A stretch of 64,000 nt of DNA from Sergeia podlipaevii (Eukaryota; Euglenozoa; Kinetoplastea; Trypanosomatida; Trypanosomatidae): the NCBI GenBank assembly GCA_030849805.1, contig JASANZ010002208.1:1-64000 (forward strand), given 5' to 3'. This document shows, piece by piece, positions 1 to 10,208 of the stretch. Position 1 is the first letter of the stretch. Each line of letters starts with the position of its first letter. The position numbers and the translations under genes are program-made. The notes under the pieces were generated by a model. The model ran no database searches and was not told the origin of the DNA. It saw nothing but the letters and a program-made list of their open reading frames with translations.

Positions 1-1218
1 AGAAAACAACAACAGCAGTGACGCAGAAAAAAAAAAAGATATATATAAATGAAGAAAAGAACAAATGCATGCTAGTAAGCGGAAAGAGAGAGGAATTCCT
101 TTACAAGCGGCATTCACGCAGAGAGGGAGAAAAAAAAAAAGAGTTAGAACAAGTCCGCACAAAATTAACCCACACGTTAGTTTTCCTTCATCTAAATATG
201 TGATAGGTTGAAGAAAAGAGAAAGAGAAAAGGAGACAACAGGAGGTGTCCACACGTGTGTGCCAGAACATGCGAACAACACCATTTCTTTTTTTAAAAAA
301 AAAGCTGTGCATACGCGAGTGTATCGTATTGATACGAGCACCACGCCAACAGAAACATGGGATTTCAACCTGGACTTTCTCGCTCTCCACATACGCTGGT
401 TCCAGCTTTCCACTGAGTGGTATATATGTCAAGAAAAAAAAAGGAAGAGAAAAAAAGGGGAGGAAAACCTAAAGGATGATAACAACAAACAATAGCAAAC
501 AGTAACAACGTAAACAAACAAACAAAAGAAAAAGAAATTCGCGTAATGCACACTAAAGAGAAAAAAAAAATGGATGTGGCGATGGGATATTGGTGGCAAT
601 AAAAAGGATATACTAAACTTGACATTGATAGCTCCTGTTGCCACCACATACTTTTACTATTATTTCACCATATTGTTTCTTGGCAAAAGAAACAGTATTT
701 GGTCTGCTTCTTTTTTCTTTCTTCCTTTTGTTTCTCGCAAGATATAACTATTTCGTACACGTGCTAAGCATTTTCTTTCTTTCTTTTTCCTCCATCTTAT
801 ACTCTTTCAATCATTCCTTCGTTGTGTTTCTCTTATTTTACGGTTCGCAAAAAAAAAAAAAGAGAGAGAGAAAAAGAAACAGCAATTTACACATACATCT
901 GGACAGACTCTCTTTTCCTCCATCACATGTAAATAAGAGAAAGAGAAAGAGAAGGAAAAAAAAAGAAGTAGAGACACACAAGTAGCACATACACACACAC
1001 AAAAAAAAAAAAATCATATATTGTAGCCCTTACAAGTGATGTTGCAAGCCGTCTAAATCATGATATCAATAATAAATGTACTTCTTGAACCTTCTCTTCT
1101 ACCCCTCTCTCCCTCCCTCCCCCCTCTTTCTCTTCTTGTTCCCCCAATGCGTTGAAAAAGGCTAAAAAGAAAAATAATAATAATGAATAGTAATTAAAAT
1201 GCACATAAAGAGAGTATT
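1..1218. other. Intergenic spacer, left edge
   Basis: This AT-rich spacer lies downstream of the amastin-like gene and would hold its 3' UTR. It contains A-tracts, GA-rich runs and a T7A9 palindrome at 288-303. I see no credible ORF, tRNA or structured RNA in it. Confidence 0.6.
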
Positions 1219-1899
1219 CTAGCACTTCCCGCACCATAGTTGCTGAGTGAAGGGAGCCAAAATAACACAGATCAAGTAGCCAGCACACGCGACAATCTGA
1301 ATAATGAACGCCGAGGTGATCTTATAACCGTTGCCCTTGAACTCAGCAGTAGTTGCGCTGCTGATGTTGACAACATATACGTGATACTCGCTCCTCAGCT
1401 TCCATCCCTCGAGCTCTTCGTCTGTAAACGTGCGCTGCTTCCCATTCGTGGTGTCGCGACAGAAAGTAGTGCCAAAAGAGACACCCACAAGAATGACCAG
1501 CACAAGCTCACACACAAAAGCAAAGATAAGAAAGAGAAAGAGAGGGAGCTTCACCTTCAACTTGCAGAAGCACTGAAGACATGAAATCAACAGCGCATAA
1601 AAGCCAAACACGGTGCCAGCGATAGAAAAGGCCTGCATAGCGCGGAACGTATATTTCAAAGATCTGCAGCGCGCATAGTTGAAACGCACTCCCTTGTTAG
1701 GAACTGTTACTCTGTTCCCTGCTACATCCGGAGAGGTTTTCACACCCTTCGGTTGCCACTCCCAGAGCGTCACCTGAATCTTCCCCTCCTGACCAAGTCC
1801 CAGCTCCTTTTGATAAAGAGGCAGCGGCACAGTACCGACGAGAGCGAGCACTGTGAAGATGAAAATCAAGGGAAGCAGGATGTAGCGAACTACGAACAT
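1219..1899 (-). CDS. Amastin-like surface protein
   Basis: The 226-residue product has the amastin layout. A first membrane segment at about 5-24 is followed by an extracellular stretch of about 60 residues. Two closely spaced segments lie at about 88-112 and 117-142, then a second external loop, then a fourth segment at about 196-217. Amastins are trypanosomatid surface glycoproteins of unknown biochemical function. The core of the family signature (T-L-W at 44-46) is present, but the cysteines that usually flank it are not visible, so this is a divergent member. The second loop has a possible N-glycosylation site (N-I-S at 178-180). The ATG at 1899 lies 45 bases from a good trans-splice acceptor. 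Only one copy is present here, whereas amastins often form tandem arrays. Confidence 0.85.
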   Translation of the reverse strand: MFVVRYILLPLIFIFTVLALVGTVPLPLYQKELGLGQEGKIQVTLWEWQPKGVKTSPDVAGNRVTVPNKGVRFNYARCRSLKYTFRAMQAFSIAGTVFGFYALLISCLQCFCKLKVKLPLFLFLIFAFVCELVLVILVGVSFGTTFCRDTTNGKQRTFTDEELEGWKLRSEYHVYVVNISSATTAEFKGNGYKITSAFIIQIVACAGYLICVILAPFTQQLWCGKC

Positions 1900-1944
1900 G
1901 GTTTAACGCAGCTCCAGTCTTATATATATGCTTATATCGGCTTG

Positions 1945-1967
1945 CTAAGAGAACGGAGAAAAAAAAA
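1945..1967 (-). promoter_or_regulatory. Probable trans-splice acceptor, amastin-like gene
   Basis: On the minus strand a T-run followed by CTCC and TTCTCTT leads to AG (bases 1946-1945). This would give a 5' UTR of about 45 nt before the ATG at 1899. It is the first AG after the tract. Inferred from the general trypanosomatid rule. Confidence 0.6.
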
Positions 1968-2264
1968 GTGTGAAACTACGAATGAAGTAAAAGCTGTATC
2001 ACGCGTATCTGCGTATGTATCACATGAATTTGGATAAAATGGGAATGAAAGCAACCCACAAAAAAAATAAAGGGAGAAAAAAAAGAAGAGACAAGAGAGT
2101 AGTGGCATTAAAAGAAAAACAACAACAAATATATGCATGTAGAAGAGCAAAAGGAATAAAAACAAAAAAGAAAAAAAGTACAGGAAGGGGGGGGTCACTT
2201 GCCCAAAAATGCACCCACCTCCTCCTGCCACAGCAACAGCAGATAACAAAAAATAATAATAAAT

Positions 2265-2331
2265 AGAATAATAGATGTTTGACTGTGAAACTTCTTCNAG
2301 AATAATAGATGTTTGACTGTGAAACTTCTTC
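2265..2331. repeat. 33-base direct duplication flanking a single N
   Basis: Bases 2265-2297 and 2299-2331 are identical over 33 positions, and the only base between them is the N at 2298. An exact duplication meeting at an ambiguous base is typical of two contig ends that overlap but were joined with a filler rather than merged. It lies in non-coding sequence and disrupts no gene. Confidence 0.85.
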
Positions 2332-2583
2332 AACCTTGCCAATATGCCACCCCAACAGCGCTCATGCCTGCTTTTGCTTCGCACCATTGGCTTCACCTAT
2401 CAGCCATAACCACCACTAAAAAGGAACAAAAAAAAAAGCACCAGCAAAACAATGGGAACAATAGTAGAGGACAAACAACAAACACGCCAACACCAAGATC
2501 AATCAAAAACTGAACAAGACATCCCCCTTTATGCGTTCCCCCCTCCACCCTACATAGACTCAGCTGCTTTTCCCGCTGAAGGA

Positions 2584-3153
2584 CTACCCACTCCCCGCGC
2601 CAGCCGCCGTCACTCCGCGGCTCTGCTGATTGTACAACTGTGCCGAGCGCACCATCTGCTTCCAGTTCTCTGGATACTGCGCGGCACTCGTGCGGTGAAG
2701 CGGGGTTGCAACCGTTGGTCCACGTGGCATCCACATCCAATTCATGGGCGTGTTTGCCTTATGCCATCGCACAAGGAAGCGGTGCTTCGCTCTATGATTC
2801 TGCTTGTACAGGTTAAGAGGAAATTTGGGCTCCACGTCACCAAGAACAGGCATGAGGGGGTGCTGAGACCACTCTCGGTGCAGATCGCGGATTGTCTGAA
2901 ATTCGCTTGTCTTGCCATCCAGCGTCTCACGCATCATCCAGTCTCTCAGATTGTCTAACTGGGTATACGTCAGACGCACTGGACGTGGCAGCCACTCCAC
3001 AGGACCCTTGTCGTACCACGCTACGTTGTCGCTAGGCTTAGACCTCATTTTTCCACCACGGCCGAAGGCAATAGTCTTTGGCTTCTGATAGGTGGTGCCC
3101 AATATAGAGAACTTCTCCGGAGTCGCCGTCAGCACGGCAGCAGTGCGACGCAT
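2584..3153 (-). CDS. Small basic protein, probably mitochondrial
   Basis: I do not recognise the family of this 189-residue protein. The start is rich in Arg, Ala and Thr with no acidic residue until position 13, resembling a mitochondrial presequence. The body has many Trp, Arg and Lys residues, with a Trp-dense part at about 135-143. This composition resembles the small lineage-specific subunits of trypanosomatid mitochondrial ribosomes or respiratory complexes, but that is inference. The ATG at 3153 is the first in frame and follows a pyrimidine tract and AG about 70 bases upstream. Protein-like composition, strand and spacing make it a real gene. Confidence 0.8.
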   Translation of the reverse strand: MRRTAAVLTATPEKFSILGTTYQKPKTIAFGRGGKMRSKPSDNVAWYDKGPVEWLPRPVRLTYTQLDNLRDWMMRETLDGKTSEFQTIRDLHREWSQHPLMPVLGDVEPKFPLNLYKQNHRAKHRFLVRWHKANTPMNWMWMPRGPTVATPLHRTSAAQYPENWKQMVRSAQLYNQQSRGVTAAGAGSG

Positions 3154-3689
3154 GACGATGATTTATATACTAGCAACCCTCTCTCTCTCTCTCCCCTCTG
3201 CTAAACACCTAATATACGTTTCCTTTTCATGATTCGTGAAGAGATAAAAAGAACAAAAGAAAACGTAGTCGTCTTTTTTTTTCTTTTGAGAAATACTTCC
3301 TGTATCTCAATGCATGTGTAAATGCAGTTTCTTCTCAGAGATCTCAAGTCCTATTTTACAGCTTGGTACAGTTTGTGTACATTTACAAAAACATATTTTT
3401 TCTTTTTTTTGTTGTTAAATAGAGGGATGGAAAAAAGTAGTTTACTGTTGATGTAAAAAAAATAAATCGTGCAAGAAAGCATTGTGTGCACAAAGGTAGG
3501 AAGGGGCAATCTTTCTTACCGCCCCTTTCATAATCCTTCATTCCTTCCTTCCTTCCTTCCTCTCTTCTTTCAATTGCCCTTCTCCTTGCAAAAACGCAGT
3601 CACCGCAGCAAGTTGCCTCCCTCCCACACCGCGGGACCTTTAAGGAGAAAAATCAAAAAAAAAAAAAGTAAGGAAGAGACTGAGGGGAC
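3154..3689. other. Intergenic spacer
   Basis: It holds splice signals of the 189-aa gene and the 3' UTR of the 979-aa gene. A CT-repeat at about 3178-3198 and a TTCC repeat near 3540-3560 are visible. No gene is seen. Confidence 0.6.
3223..3268 (-). promoter_or_regulatory. Probable trans-splice acceptor, 189-aa protein gene
   Basis: A minus-strand tract of T-rich runs (TTTTCTTTTGTTC, then CTTTTTATCTCTTC) is followed, after a short interruption, by AG at 3224-3223. The 5' UTR would be about 69 nt. A later AG exists within the UTR, so use of this one is not certain. Confidence 0.45.
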
Positions 3690-6629
3690 TTAGAAAAATA
3701 GTCGCTCGCGCACCGTGCGTAGCAAGACGCACACCGTTGCCGCCCCTTCATCTCGTGCGCGCTCAAAAACCTCCGCCAGAATGCACGGGTCAACCGTGAG
3801 ACCGTTCACACCACAATCGAGGTCTTGCGCAGTGATCAGCAGCGACTGAACAGAGGTCCAGAGCGAAGCTCGAGCTGCCATGAGGAGGAGCACACCAAGG
3901 CAATTACCGCCGCTGCTGCTAGATAAAACATTCGAAGAAGAAGCAATTGCATCAAGCAGTGCGGTCAGTTGTCTCAGCGCCGCCACCTCCATAGGGGAAG
4001 ACGCAGATACGGCATTCTGTGAGAGGCATCCGCTGAGGAGCACCGCGAGTGTGGTAGCCGCAGCTGGAGTGAGTAGCAGCTGCGGGGCTTCTGCGTGTGT
4101 CAGCACAGCCTCTCCTTTTGATGATGATGAAGTAGTGCTAGGGGAAGTGGCTTTAAGCGTGCATATGTGAAGCAGTTCGCCCACTCTTTCCACGACGCGA
4201 ATGCCGACACCGGTAACACGCCCCGTTGCGGAAAGAACGCAAGGCTGAAAGCACCCCGCCCGATGCTGCTGCTGCTGCAATGGTTTGTCTTTGCCTTCCG
4301 CGGCACCCTCACTTTCATTTTCTGTGGCCCCCGCCATCACTTCTGACATCTGCACCCCCTCGGCTCCATACGTCGCACCGCTGTCCTGCTCGCCCGCACC
4401 AAAGCCCTCCTCACATGAAGGCGGTTGCTTCACCTCCGTAGCCTCTCGCAGCGCCCGCTGCAGGTCCGTCGCCGTGGCCATCACCAACCACTCCACCGCG
4501 CCTTCCAGGACCCGCTTGGCTCTCTCGTCGTTACAATGGTCGCTGGTTTTGTCAAGGAGACTAACCGGTTCGCCTATGCTCTGAAGCCACAGCTGCCACA
4601 CAGCCGCGTCGTGCCTGTCCTCACTCTCCCGCGCTGATCGCTCCGTATTGTCCGTGAGGTGATGAATGCCCCGTATACCAAGCTGTGTGTGATATCTGTC
4701 CCGTGCTGCGATGCCTGCACGAAGCAGCTCTGGTTCTCCGGGTAAAAGCACAAAAGAATCACTAGGGGGTGACGATGACGATGAGGTTGTTGCTGCCGTT
4801 GATCCAGCGGGATAAAAGTAGTCCAACAAGGCGGCATCGTGAGATGCGCAGGCCACATACATGGCTGCCGACCCTCCACCAATACACGACCGAGTAGGGT
4901 CCAACGAGAGCATAAATTGCCGAATACACTGGTCTACAAGTGTGCCAACCTCCTTGTGGCCATCGCGTACACCCGCCTCACGCTCACGCAAGTGAGTACA
5001 GTGGACGTGAAGCGCTTCCAATAGCCTCGAGTCGACATTAGCGCGATCATCGGTCTGCCCCTCCACTTCGCCACTCTCCGCTGCTATGTAATGGCCCGCA
5101 AGTGCGTCAGCAGCGCGCAAGTAGCGCTGGATGTCGTACGTCAGCCACAAGGTTCTATCAGTGTCAATGGACTGAAGCGCGTAGTACACCGTGGAGAGGA
5201 ACTCTTGCGCAAATGTAGCAAGGAGGGCACGTGCAGCATCCATCTCAGGACCCACATTGCAATAGCCACACCAGGCGTGCTCATTTAACCTGACCTCAAC
5301 GGTAGAGCGGTGAGTACTGTCTAGCGCGTCTCTACCGCTGCCACTGGTGCTGTCTCCCTGTACAGGCGGGTCAACTGGTGAAGAAGAGCGGCAAAGAAAG
5401 CCCGCACAGAAAGCCACTTGCAGAGCGAGTAGCAACTCTCTCGACTTGGCCTCTGCCGCGCAGGTTGCGAGTGCTGAGTAGATGGATAGCACGGCGCGCA
5501 GAGGAGCGAGGACCGCTGGGTCACATCCAGAAATGGGCATCGCGTCATCACAAGTCTGAAGCTGGCCCAAGGGAGAGGAAGAACACTGCGGCGTGAAGCT
5601 CATGAGTACCTTGCGCACCTCCGCGGACTGCGTGGCAGTGTCGACCATCAGCTCTGAAAAGGCAAGCCTCGATTTTCCTGAGGTCGAATCCTCAACTCCT
5701 CCGTCGTCTTCCACGTCTGTGTCACGCACCTGCCGCAGTGGGCTGATAGCAGTAAACAGCAACCCCATCGCCTCCGCACTACGCCATATAGGCATATAAA
5801 ACTCTCCGAGTACATAACGAACGTACACGCTCGATGTCGACGTGGATGTAGTTGACGAAAAAAGCGAGAGATGCGGGCGGCCATTACTCCCCTCATGCGG
5901 CTCCTCACCCTCCCTGGAACTGTTAGCACCAGCAGCAGCAGCAATAGTCGTCAGCGCGACCACGTCCATTGCTCCCGTACTGCCACGTCTTAGCGCCTCC
6001 ACGCTCAGCTGCAGCACACGTCTTGGGCAATCACCAGACTCACGTGCCTGAAGTCCTATTGATTTACCTAATAGTGAGATGGTTGAGCTGTGCACCGACA
6101 CGGTAGCAGTACTATCCGGCAACAACGGACGAGTGTAGTCCTCTAGCACACGGGTCATATCGTAAAGCAGCAGCAGCGGAAATGGAGGTCCGCGCTGCGT
6201 CACGGTGCACATAATCCGCCGCTCAAGCCAATGCGCAAGCGCAGCCTTGTACGCGCCAGCTTGAACGTTCATGTGGAATAGCCGATAAAGAAGTTCATCT
6301 GTCAACGCAAAGCCCTGAGCAAGTTCCAGCCGTTCTACTTTTCTGTTTATGCCTTCTACTTCTTCTGCCAAGGCAACAGGCAATAAATCAGTCCGCTGTT
6401 GCTGCTGGAGAGAAGAGGAGACACCAGCCTTTGCAAGCGCCTCGACCTTCTTCTCGAGGGCCTGACAGCGGGACAGCACTTCTCTCCGCGTTTCAAGAAA
6501 CGTTTCAGCAGACCTGCCTTTAATAGATAAGAACTTTTCCTGCTTGAAAGGATTAGGATGAAAGGATGGGATCGGGGTCAGCGGGGCCAGTACGCGGCCA
6601 GCAGCGCTTGCGACTGCGGTGGGCTTCAT
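3690..6629 (-). CDS. Unrecognised 979-aa helical protein
   Basis: I cannot assign this protein to a family. The N-terminal 40 residues are Pro/Ala-rich. A short Glu/Lys/Arg coiled-coil-like segment follows at about 45-70, and a second charged helix at about 90-105 lies after a Gln run. The remainder reads as alternating helical segments and low-complexity Ser/Thr/Gly insertions. A Gln run near residue 770 and several poly-Ser stretches are encoded by repeated CAG/AGC-like triplets. There is no signal peptide, membrane segment or catalytic motif that I can see. Size and repeated helices would suit a scaffold protein, for example a nucleoporin-like or tethering component, but nothing proves that. 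The ATG at 6629 is the first in frame. The non-coding strand also shows long open frames, which are shadows of this gene. Confidence 0.85.
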   Translation of the reverse strand: MKPTAVASAAGRVLAPLTPIPSFHPNPFKQEKFLSIKGRSAETFLETRREVLSRCQALEKKVEALAKAGVSSSLQQQQRTDLLPVALAEEVEGINRKVERLELAQGFALTDELLYRLFHMNVQAGAYKAALAHWLERRIMCTVTQRGPPFPLLLLYDMTRVLEDYTRPLLPDSTATVSVHSSTISLLGKSIGLQARESGDCPRRVLQLSVEALRRGSTGAMDVVALTTIAAAAGANSSREGEEPHEGSNGRPHLSLFSSTTSTSTSSVYVRYVLGEFYMPIWRSAEAMGLLFTAISPLRQVRDTDVEDDGGVEDSTSGKSRLAFSELMVDTATQSAEVRKVLMSFTPQCSSSPLGQLQTCDDAMPISGCDPAVLAPLRAVLSIYSALATCAAEAKSRELLLALQVAFCAGFLCRSSSPVDPPVQGDSTSGSGRDALDSTHRSTVEVRLNEHAWCGYCNVGPEMDAARALLATFAQEFLSTVYYALQSIDTDRTLWLTYDIQRYLRAADALAGHYIAAESGEVEGQTDDRANVDSRLLEALHVHCTHLREREAGVRDGHKEVGTLVDQCIRQFMLSLDPTRSCIGGGSAAMYVACASHDAALLDYFYPAGSTAATTSSSSSPPSDSFVLLPGEPELLRAGIAARDRYHTQLGIRGIHHLTDNTERSARESEDRHDAAVWQLWLQSIGEPVSLLDKTSDHCNDERAKRVLEGAVEWLVMATATDLQRALREATEVKQPPSCEEGFGAGEQDSGATYGAEGVQMSEVMAGATENESEGAAEGKDKPLQQQQHRAGCFQPCVLSATGRVTGVGIRVVERVGELLHICTLKATSPSTTSSSSKGEAVLTHAEAPQLLLTPAAATTLAVLLSGCLSQNAVSASSPMEVAALRQLTALLDAIASSSNVLSSSSGGNCLGVLLLMAARASLWTSVQSLLITAQDLDCGVNGLTVDPCILAEVFERARDEGAATVCVLLRTVRERLFF

Positions 6630-7691
6630 AACAGCAGTGCCCCCCCCCCCTTAGAATGAACTCACTTTCTCTCTCTTATACTTTCCCTACAAAATAAAAA
6701 TGAAATACTCTCAAAACTGCAAACAAATATATAAATATGTTTACAGAAGTGCAGCCACAGCTTAGAGAACAAGAAAAAAATAAGGTCAAAAGAAAGAAAA
6801 TGCCAGGAAAATGGAACGATAAGAAGCAAACAAGATGACGAGAATAGCAAAATGAGCCAAACAATATTACTCATAAGTGCCCAATAAGACCTTCAAAATG
6901 TATTGCGCAGATTGGCCTCTTTTTTTTTTTCCTTTTTTTTTCGTTGTTGTTGTTGTTTCCCCCCGCACGATGAGTGTGTGAGAGAGAGTGAGAGTGAGAG
7001 TTGTCCTTTTCAATCCCCAGTATTTGCACCACAGAGGGATTTTTTTTTTAAAAAAAAAGCCACGTCTAAAGCGGAAAGGGAAAGAGAAAGGAGTGGGCAG
7101 GGAGTGGATAATGCCCTATATTCGCCCGCTCCCAGTTTGGAATACATGCGAATTGTTATACATCGAAAGAAAGAGAATCAAAGCAAAGAATAATAATAAT
7201 AATAATAATAATATAGCAAGCAATAACAGGACTCTAATTGTAAATATCATAATAGTAATAAAATCATAATAAAAGTGCATTGGTACTGATTACTCAGTAG
7301 TGCCCTCTTATACTGTAAGAAAAAAAGCAAATTTGCTCCTCCTCAAAAAGAATATCCACCTAAACAAAGAGTGAGAAAGGCAAAAAAAAAAAAGACAGAA
7401 AAAAGGACTCCATGTATTAACAAAGGTCAACGTGCTCAATGAGCACGTTATCTATCTTCACACTCCTTAATTTAAAAGAAAAAAAAGTTAATGCATACAC
7501 ACAACCCTCGTGTGATTGCTTTCCTCCTTTCTGCCTGTAAGAGAAAAAGTGAGAGAATACACCATATATATGCGTATGCGGGCATTTAGATGTATATGCA
7601 GTCCTTTTTCTTTTTGCACTTCTTGGCTTCAAGATGTGATTCTAGAGAATCACGCTAGCTTGTCTGAGGGAGAACCTTCGAGGAGGTGTTC
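6630..7691. other. Intergenic spacer of about 1.06 kb
   Basis: It contains a C-run next to the upstream start codon, a T10A9 palindrome at 7040-7058, a GA-rich stretch and an AAT repeat at about 7190-7214. I see no gene or structured RNA. Confidence 0.55.
7190..7214. repeat. AAT trinucleotide microsatellite
   Basis: About eight uninterrupted copies of a TAA/AAT unit lie in the spacer between two genes. No function is implied. Confidence 0.8.
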
Positions 7692-10208
7692 CTAGCATTT
7701 TTTCTTTCTTTCCTTCAGCTCGATAATCCCCTGATGCTCCCGGATACCGGCCAGAAACCGCAGCATGCGATACGGATCAAATACAGAGGCAGACGAGCTC
7801 TGTTGCTGCTGTTGCTCTTCAGTCATATTGGACCTGTTGTTGTTGTTGCTGCCAGCAGAGTGTTGTGATTGCTGCTGGGCCCTTCGGTCTCTCAGCCACC
7901 GTTTCTTTGCAGCCCCAGTGCGAAGTCGCACCGCCGCCGCGCGCCGCTGCTCGTCTTCGCGTGCCATGTCCAGCTGGAGCATTAATGTAGACAGCATGTT
8001 CGTGCCTCGATGCAATGTGGCACGACGCTTGCCGCCACCACCTTCTCCACTCTTACGCCAACACCGCGTCTGCGAGAAACTCGAGACGGTCATGCTCGCG
8101 GTTGGGCTCGGTGCACTAAAGCTCATGCTGGAGAGGATAGGACTGGCCGCCCCGCTGCTGCTGATTATCTGGTAATGCCTCGGTGTGCCTGTAGCGTTGA
8201 CAGTCCCACTCAGGCCCGCTGCTGCTACTCCGCTAAAGGGAGAGGGTCCATTGATAGTTGGCGTAAAGTGAATTCGAGTGCGCAGCCTAGATGAGATGAA
8301 TGAGGACATACCCGCCTCTGGTTTAGCAGTTCCACATTGACTCATGGTGTTCGTGATATTGTTGTTGAAGGTAGCAGCGTTACTGTTGCTGGTGCGGTAT
8401 TGAAGGCGTTGCTGCTGCTGTCGCTCACTTTGTTTGCCTCGGGCAGCGTTTTCAAACTCAGCCTCCGCCTCGTCTTCCGCAGCGATTTCTCGCTTCTGGC
8501 ACTCATACTGCTTGTATACTGCCGTCGAAAGTCGGTTGCCCTCAAGGGAGAGGCGCAGCGGACACGGCGGAAGTGGCAAGCGAGATGTACTGGAGGAAGG
8601 CTGCTGCTGTGGAAGAAACTTGGGTGGGCAGGAGGCTGAGCCTTCATAATCGCAAAACACATCCGTAGAGCGCATTTCTAGCGCATCGCACGCACCTTGT
8701 TGGTGATGTCTCGTGATCAACGACATGAGAAGTGCATCGCTTTGTGGAGTAAAGCCATTCCAGCGCAGCGACAGCTCCTGCAGCGCCGGGAAGGTTCTGA
8801 CTGCGGGGGCGTCACTTCCTTTCCTTGCTTCTGCCGCCGCCATGAAGCCGCCGCTGCCGGTGGACGAAGCTGTGGGGATCCGCCAAGAAGGGGCAGAGGG
8901 GCCCTCCTCCCTCTCCTCCCCTGCGTCGTCTCGTGCAGGTGAATGACCCCTCTGCACATGCTGGTCAACGCCAGTGGAGATATTCACTCGCGCGGAGGCG
9001 CAGGAGTCACTCGACTGCCCTTGCGAAGGCTTCTCCACCACTTCCTCGCTTTCCTTCGTCTTTATCGCGTGCCTGTTCACCGACAGCGCTGTGGAGCGGG
9101 GTACTACAACCAACAAAGCACGCAGGCCGTCGTCACCTAGCGAGCACTGCTGAAGGTCGACGCGTCGCAGCGTGCACGACGGGTGCGCGAGTATGTCGCC
9201 AAGTCTCGCAGCAAGAGCGGGGGTCATGCAGCAGCCACGGAGGTCAAGGTAAAGTAGAGTGCCGCCCCATCCGCGAGACCCTGCTGAGCCGCATCTCGCG
9301 CTTCCTCCACCCATCGACTGCGTCGCGGATGTACCACCCACCAGCGAGTAGTTGTTTGCACAAGAACCCAAGGGGATCACACTGGCGTACGCAACCGTGT
9401 CGCTTCCACGTCCCCCAGATATCATCGCCAAGGCCGCCGCAGGGAACCCTCCTCCGCTCGCTTCATTGCTGTAGTGAAGTGGGGGCAGCCCGCCGCTGCT
9501 TATGCTCCCGCCATGACTAGCAGCAGCAGCCGTCCTACAGGGTCCGAATACAATAGATGCTGCGGACACACCGACACCTGCGTCGACTGCGTTACCAGGC
9601 AAGATCGGATGCCCAAACTGCTGAACGCCAGAAAGGTGCGCAACGAGCTCCAGGACGTGAAAGAGATCAGCTTCCGATAGTAGCAGATGAGACTGCTGTT
9701 GCTGCTTCTTCTCCTGGCTACCGCCTGCCTCAACGGCATCTGCCACACCACTAAGTGAGAGTGCGCTTAGCGGAAGGTGATAGCACGCTTGTAGAAACAG
9801 TCTCCACACGCGCGTGCGTTCCATGTCAACGTCTGTGGCGGCACTGCGGCGGGCGACCGCGTGAAAAGCCTCAGGGGAAATCTCTAAGCTTCGCAGGTAC
9901 CTGTGAGCGAGGAGAGCCTCGCAGAGAGCTGGAATTTCCCCTGTTGTTGCATCAGAGGAACAACTACCCGAAGCAGCGGCGGCAGCGGCAGAAGTGCTCA
10001 CGAAAGGCACTGTAAGGAGTGCAGTGTTGACGGGAAGAGCTTTAAGTGAAGAGTCATTAGCGTACAGTCGGTTAAGGAGAGACACAGCATCGCCGCCCAT
10101 GGCATGCTGCAGCCTGCGGATTGCCTCAAACTTGGCACGGAAGCCTGTGGAAGTCTTCGGTGACACAGCACAAGTGCCGGGAGTGCTCCTAGCAACAAGA
10201 AATGGCAT
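7692..10208 (-). CDS. Leucine-rich-repeat protein
   Basis: The 838-residue protein contains leucine-rich repeats of the ribonuclease-inhibitor style. Clear units are LYLDLRGCCMTP followed by LRRVDLQQCSLGDDGLRALL in the middle third, then LQELSLRWNGFTP and LRLSLEGNRLS further on. Such repeats form curved protein-binding surfaces. The repeats are separated by Gly/Ser/Ala-rich inserts. The C-terminal part is Gln-, Asn- and Arg-rich and probably disordered. I place the start at the ATG at 10208, because the 30 residues that could precede it are hydrophobic low complexity and overlap the probable splice site. No enzymatic domain or membrane segment is visible. Many trypanosomatid LRR proteins are flagellar or cytoskeletal, but nothing here decides the location. 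Confidence 0.85.
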   Translation of the reverse strand: MPFLVARSTPGTCAVSPKTSTGFRAKFEAIRRLQHAMGGDAVSLLNRLYANDSSLKALPVNTALLTVPFVSTSAAAAAASGSCSSDATTGEIPALCEALLAHRYLRSLEISPEAFHAVARRSAATDVDMERTRVWRLFLQACYHLPLSALSLSGVADAVEAGGSQEKKQQQQSHLLLSEADLFHVLELVAHLSGVQQFGHPILPGNAVDAGVGVSAASIVFGPCRTAAAASHGGSISSGGLPPLHYSNEASGGGFPAAALAMISGGRGSDTVAYASVIPLGSCANNYSLVGGTSATQSMGGGSARCGSAGSRGWGGTLLYLDLRGCCMTPALAARLGDILAHPSCTLRRVDLQQCSLGDDGLRALLVVVPRSTALSVNRHAIKTKESEEVVEKPSQGQSSDSCASARVNISTGVDQHVQRGHSPARDDAGEEREEGPSAPSWRIPTASSTGSGGFMAAAEARKGSDAPAVRTFPALQELSLRWNGFTPQSDALLMSLITRHHQQGACDALEMRSTDVFCDYEGSASCPPKFLPQQQPSSSTSRLPLPPCPLRLSLEGNRLSTAVYKQYECQKREIAAEDEAEAEFENAARGKQSERQQQQRLQYRTSNSNAATFNNNITNTMSQCGTAKPEAGMSSFISSRLRTRIHFTPTINGPSPFSGVAAAGLSGTVNATGTPRHYQIISSSGAASPILSSMSFSAPSPTASMTVSSFSQTRCWRKSGEGGGGKRRATLHRGTNMLSTLMLQLDMAREDEQRRAAAVRLRTGAAKKRWLRDRRAQQQSQHSAGSNNNNRSNMTEEQQQQQSSSASVFDPYRMLRFLAGIREHQGIIELKERKKKC

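Larger units (their letters stand above)
1900..2583. other. Intergenic spacer containing an assembly N
   Basis: The spacer holds the 5' UTR and splice signals of the amastin-like gene and the 3' UTR of the next gene upstream in transcription. The only distinct element is the 33-base duplication around the N at 2298. No gene is seen. Confidence 0.6.
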
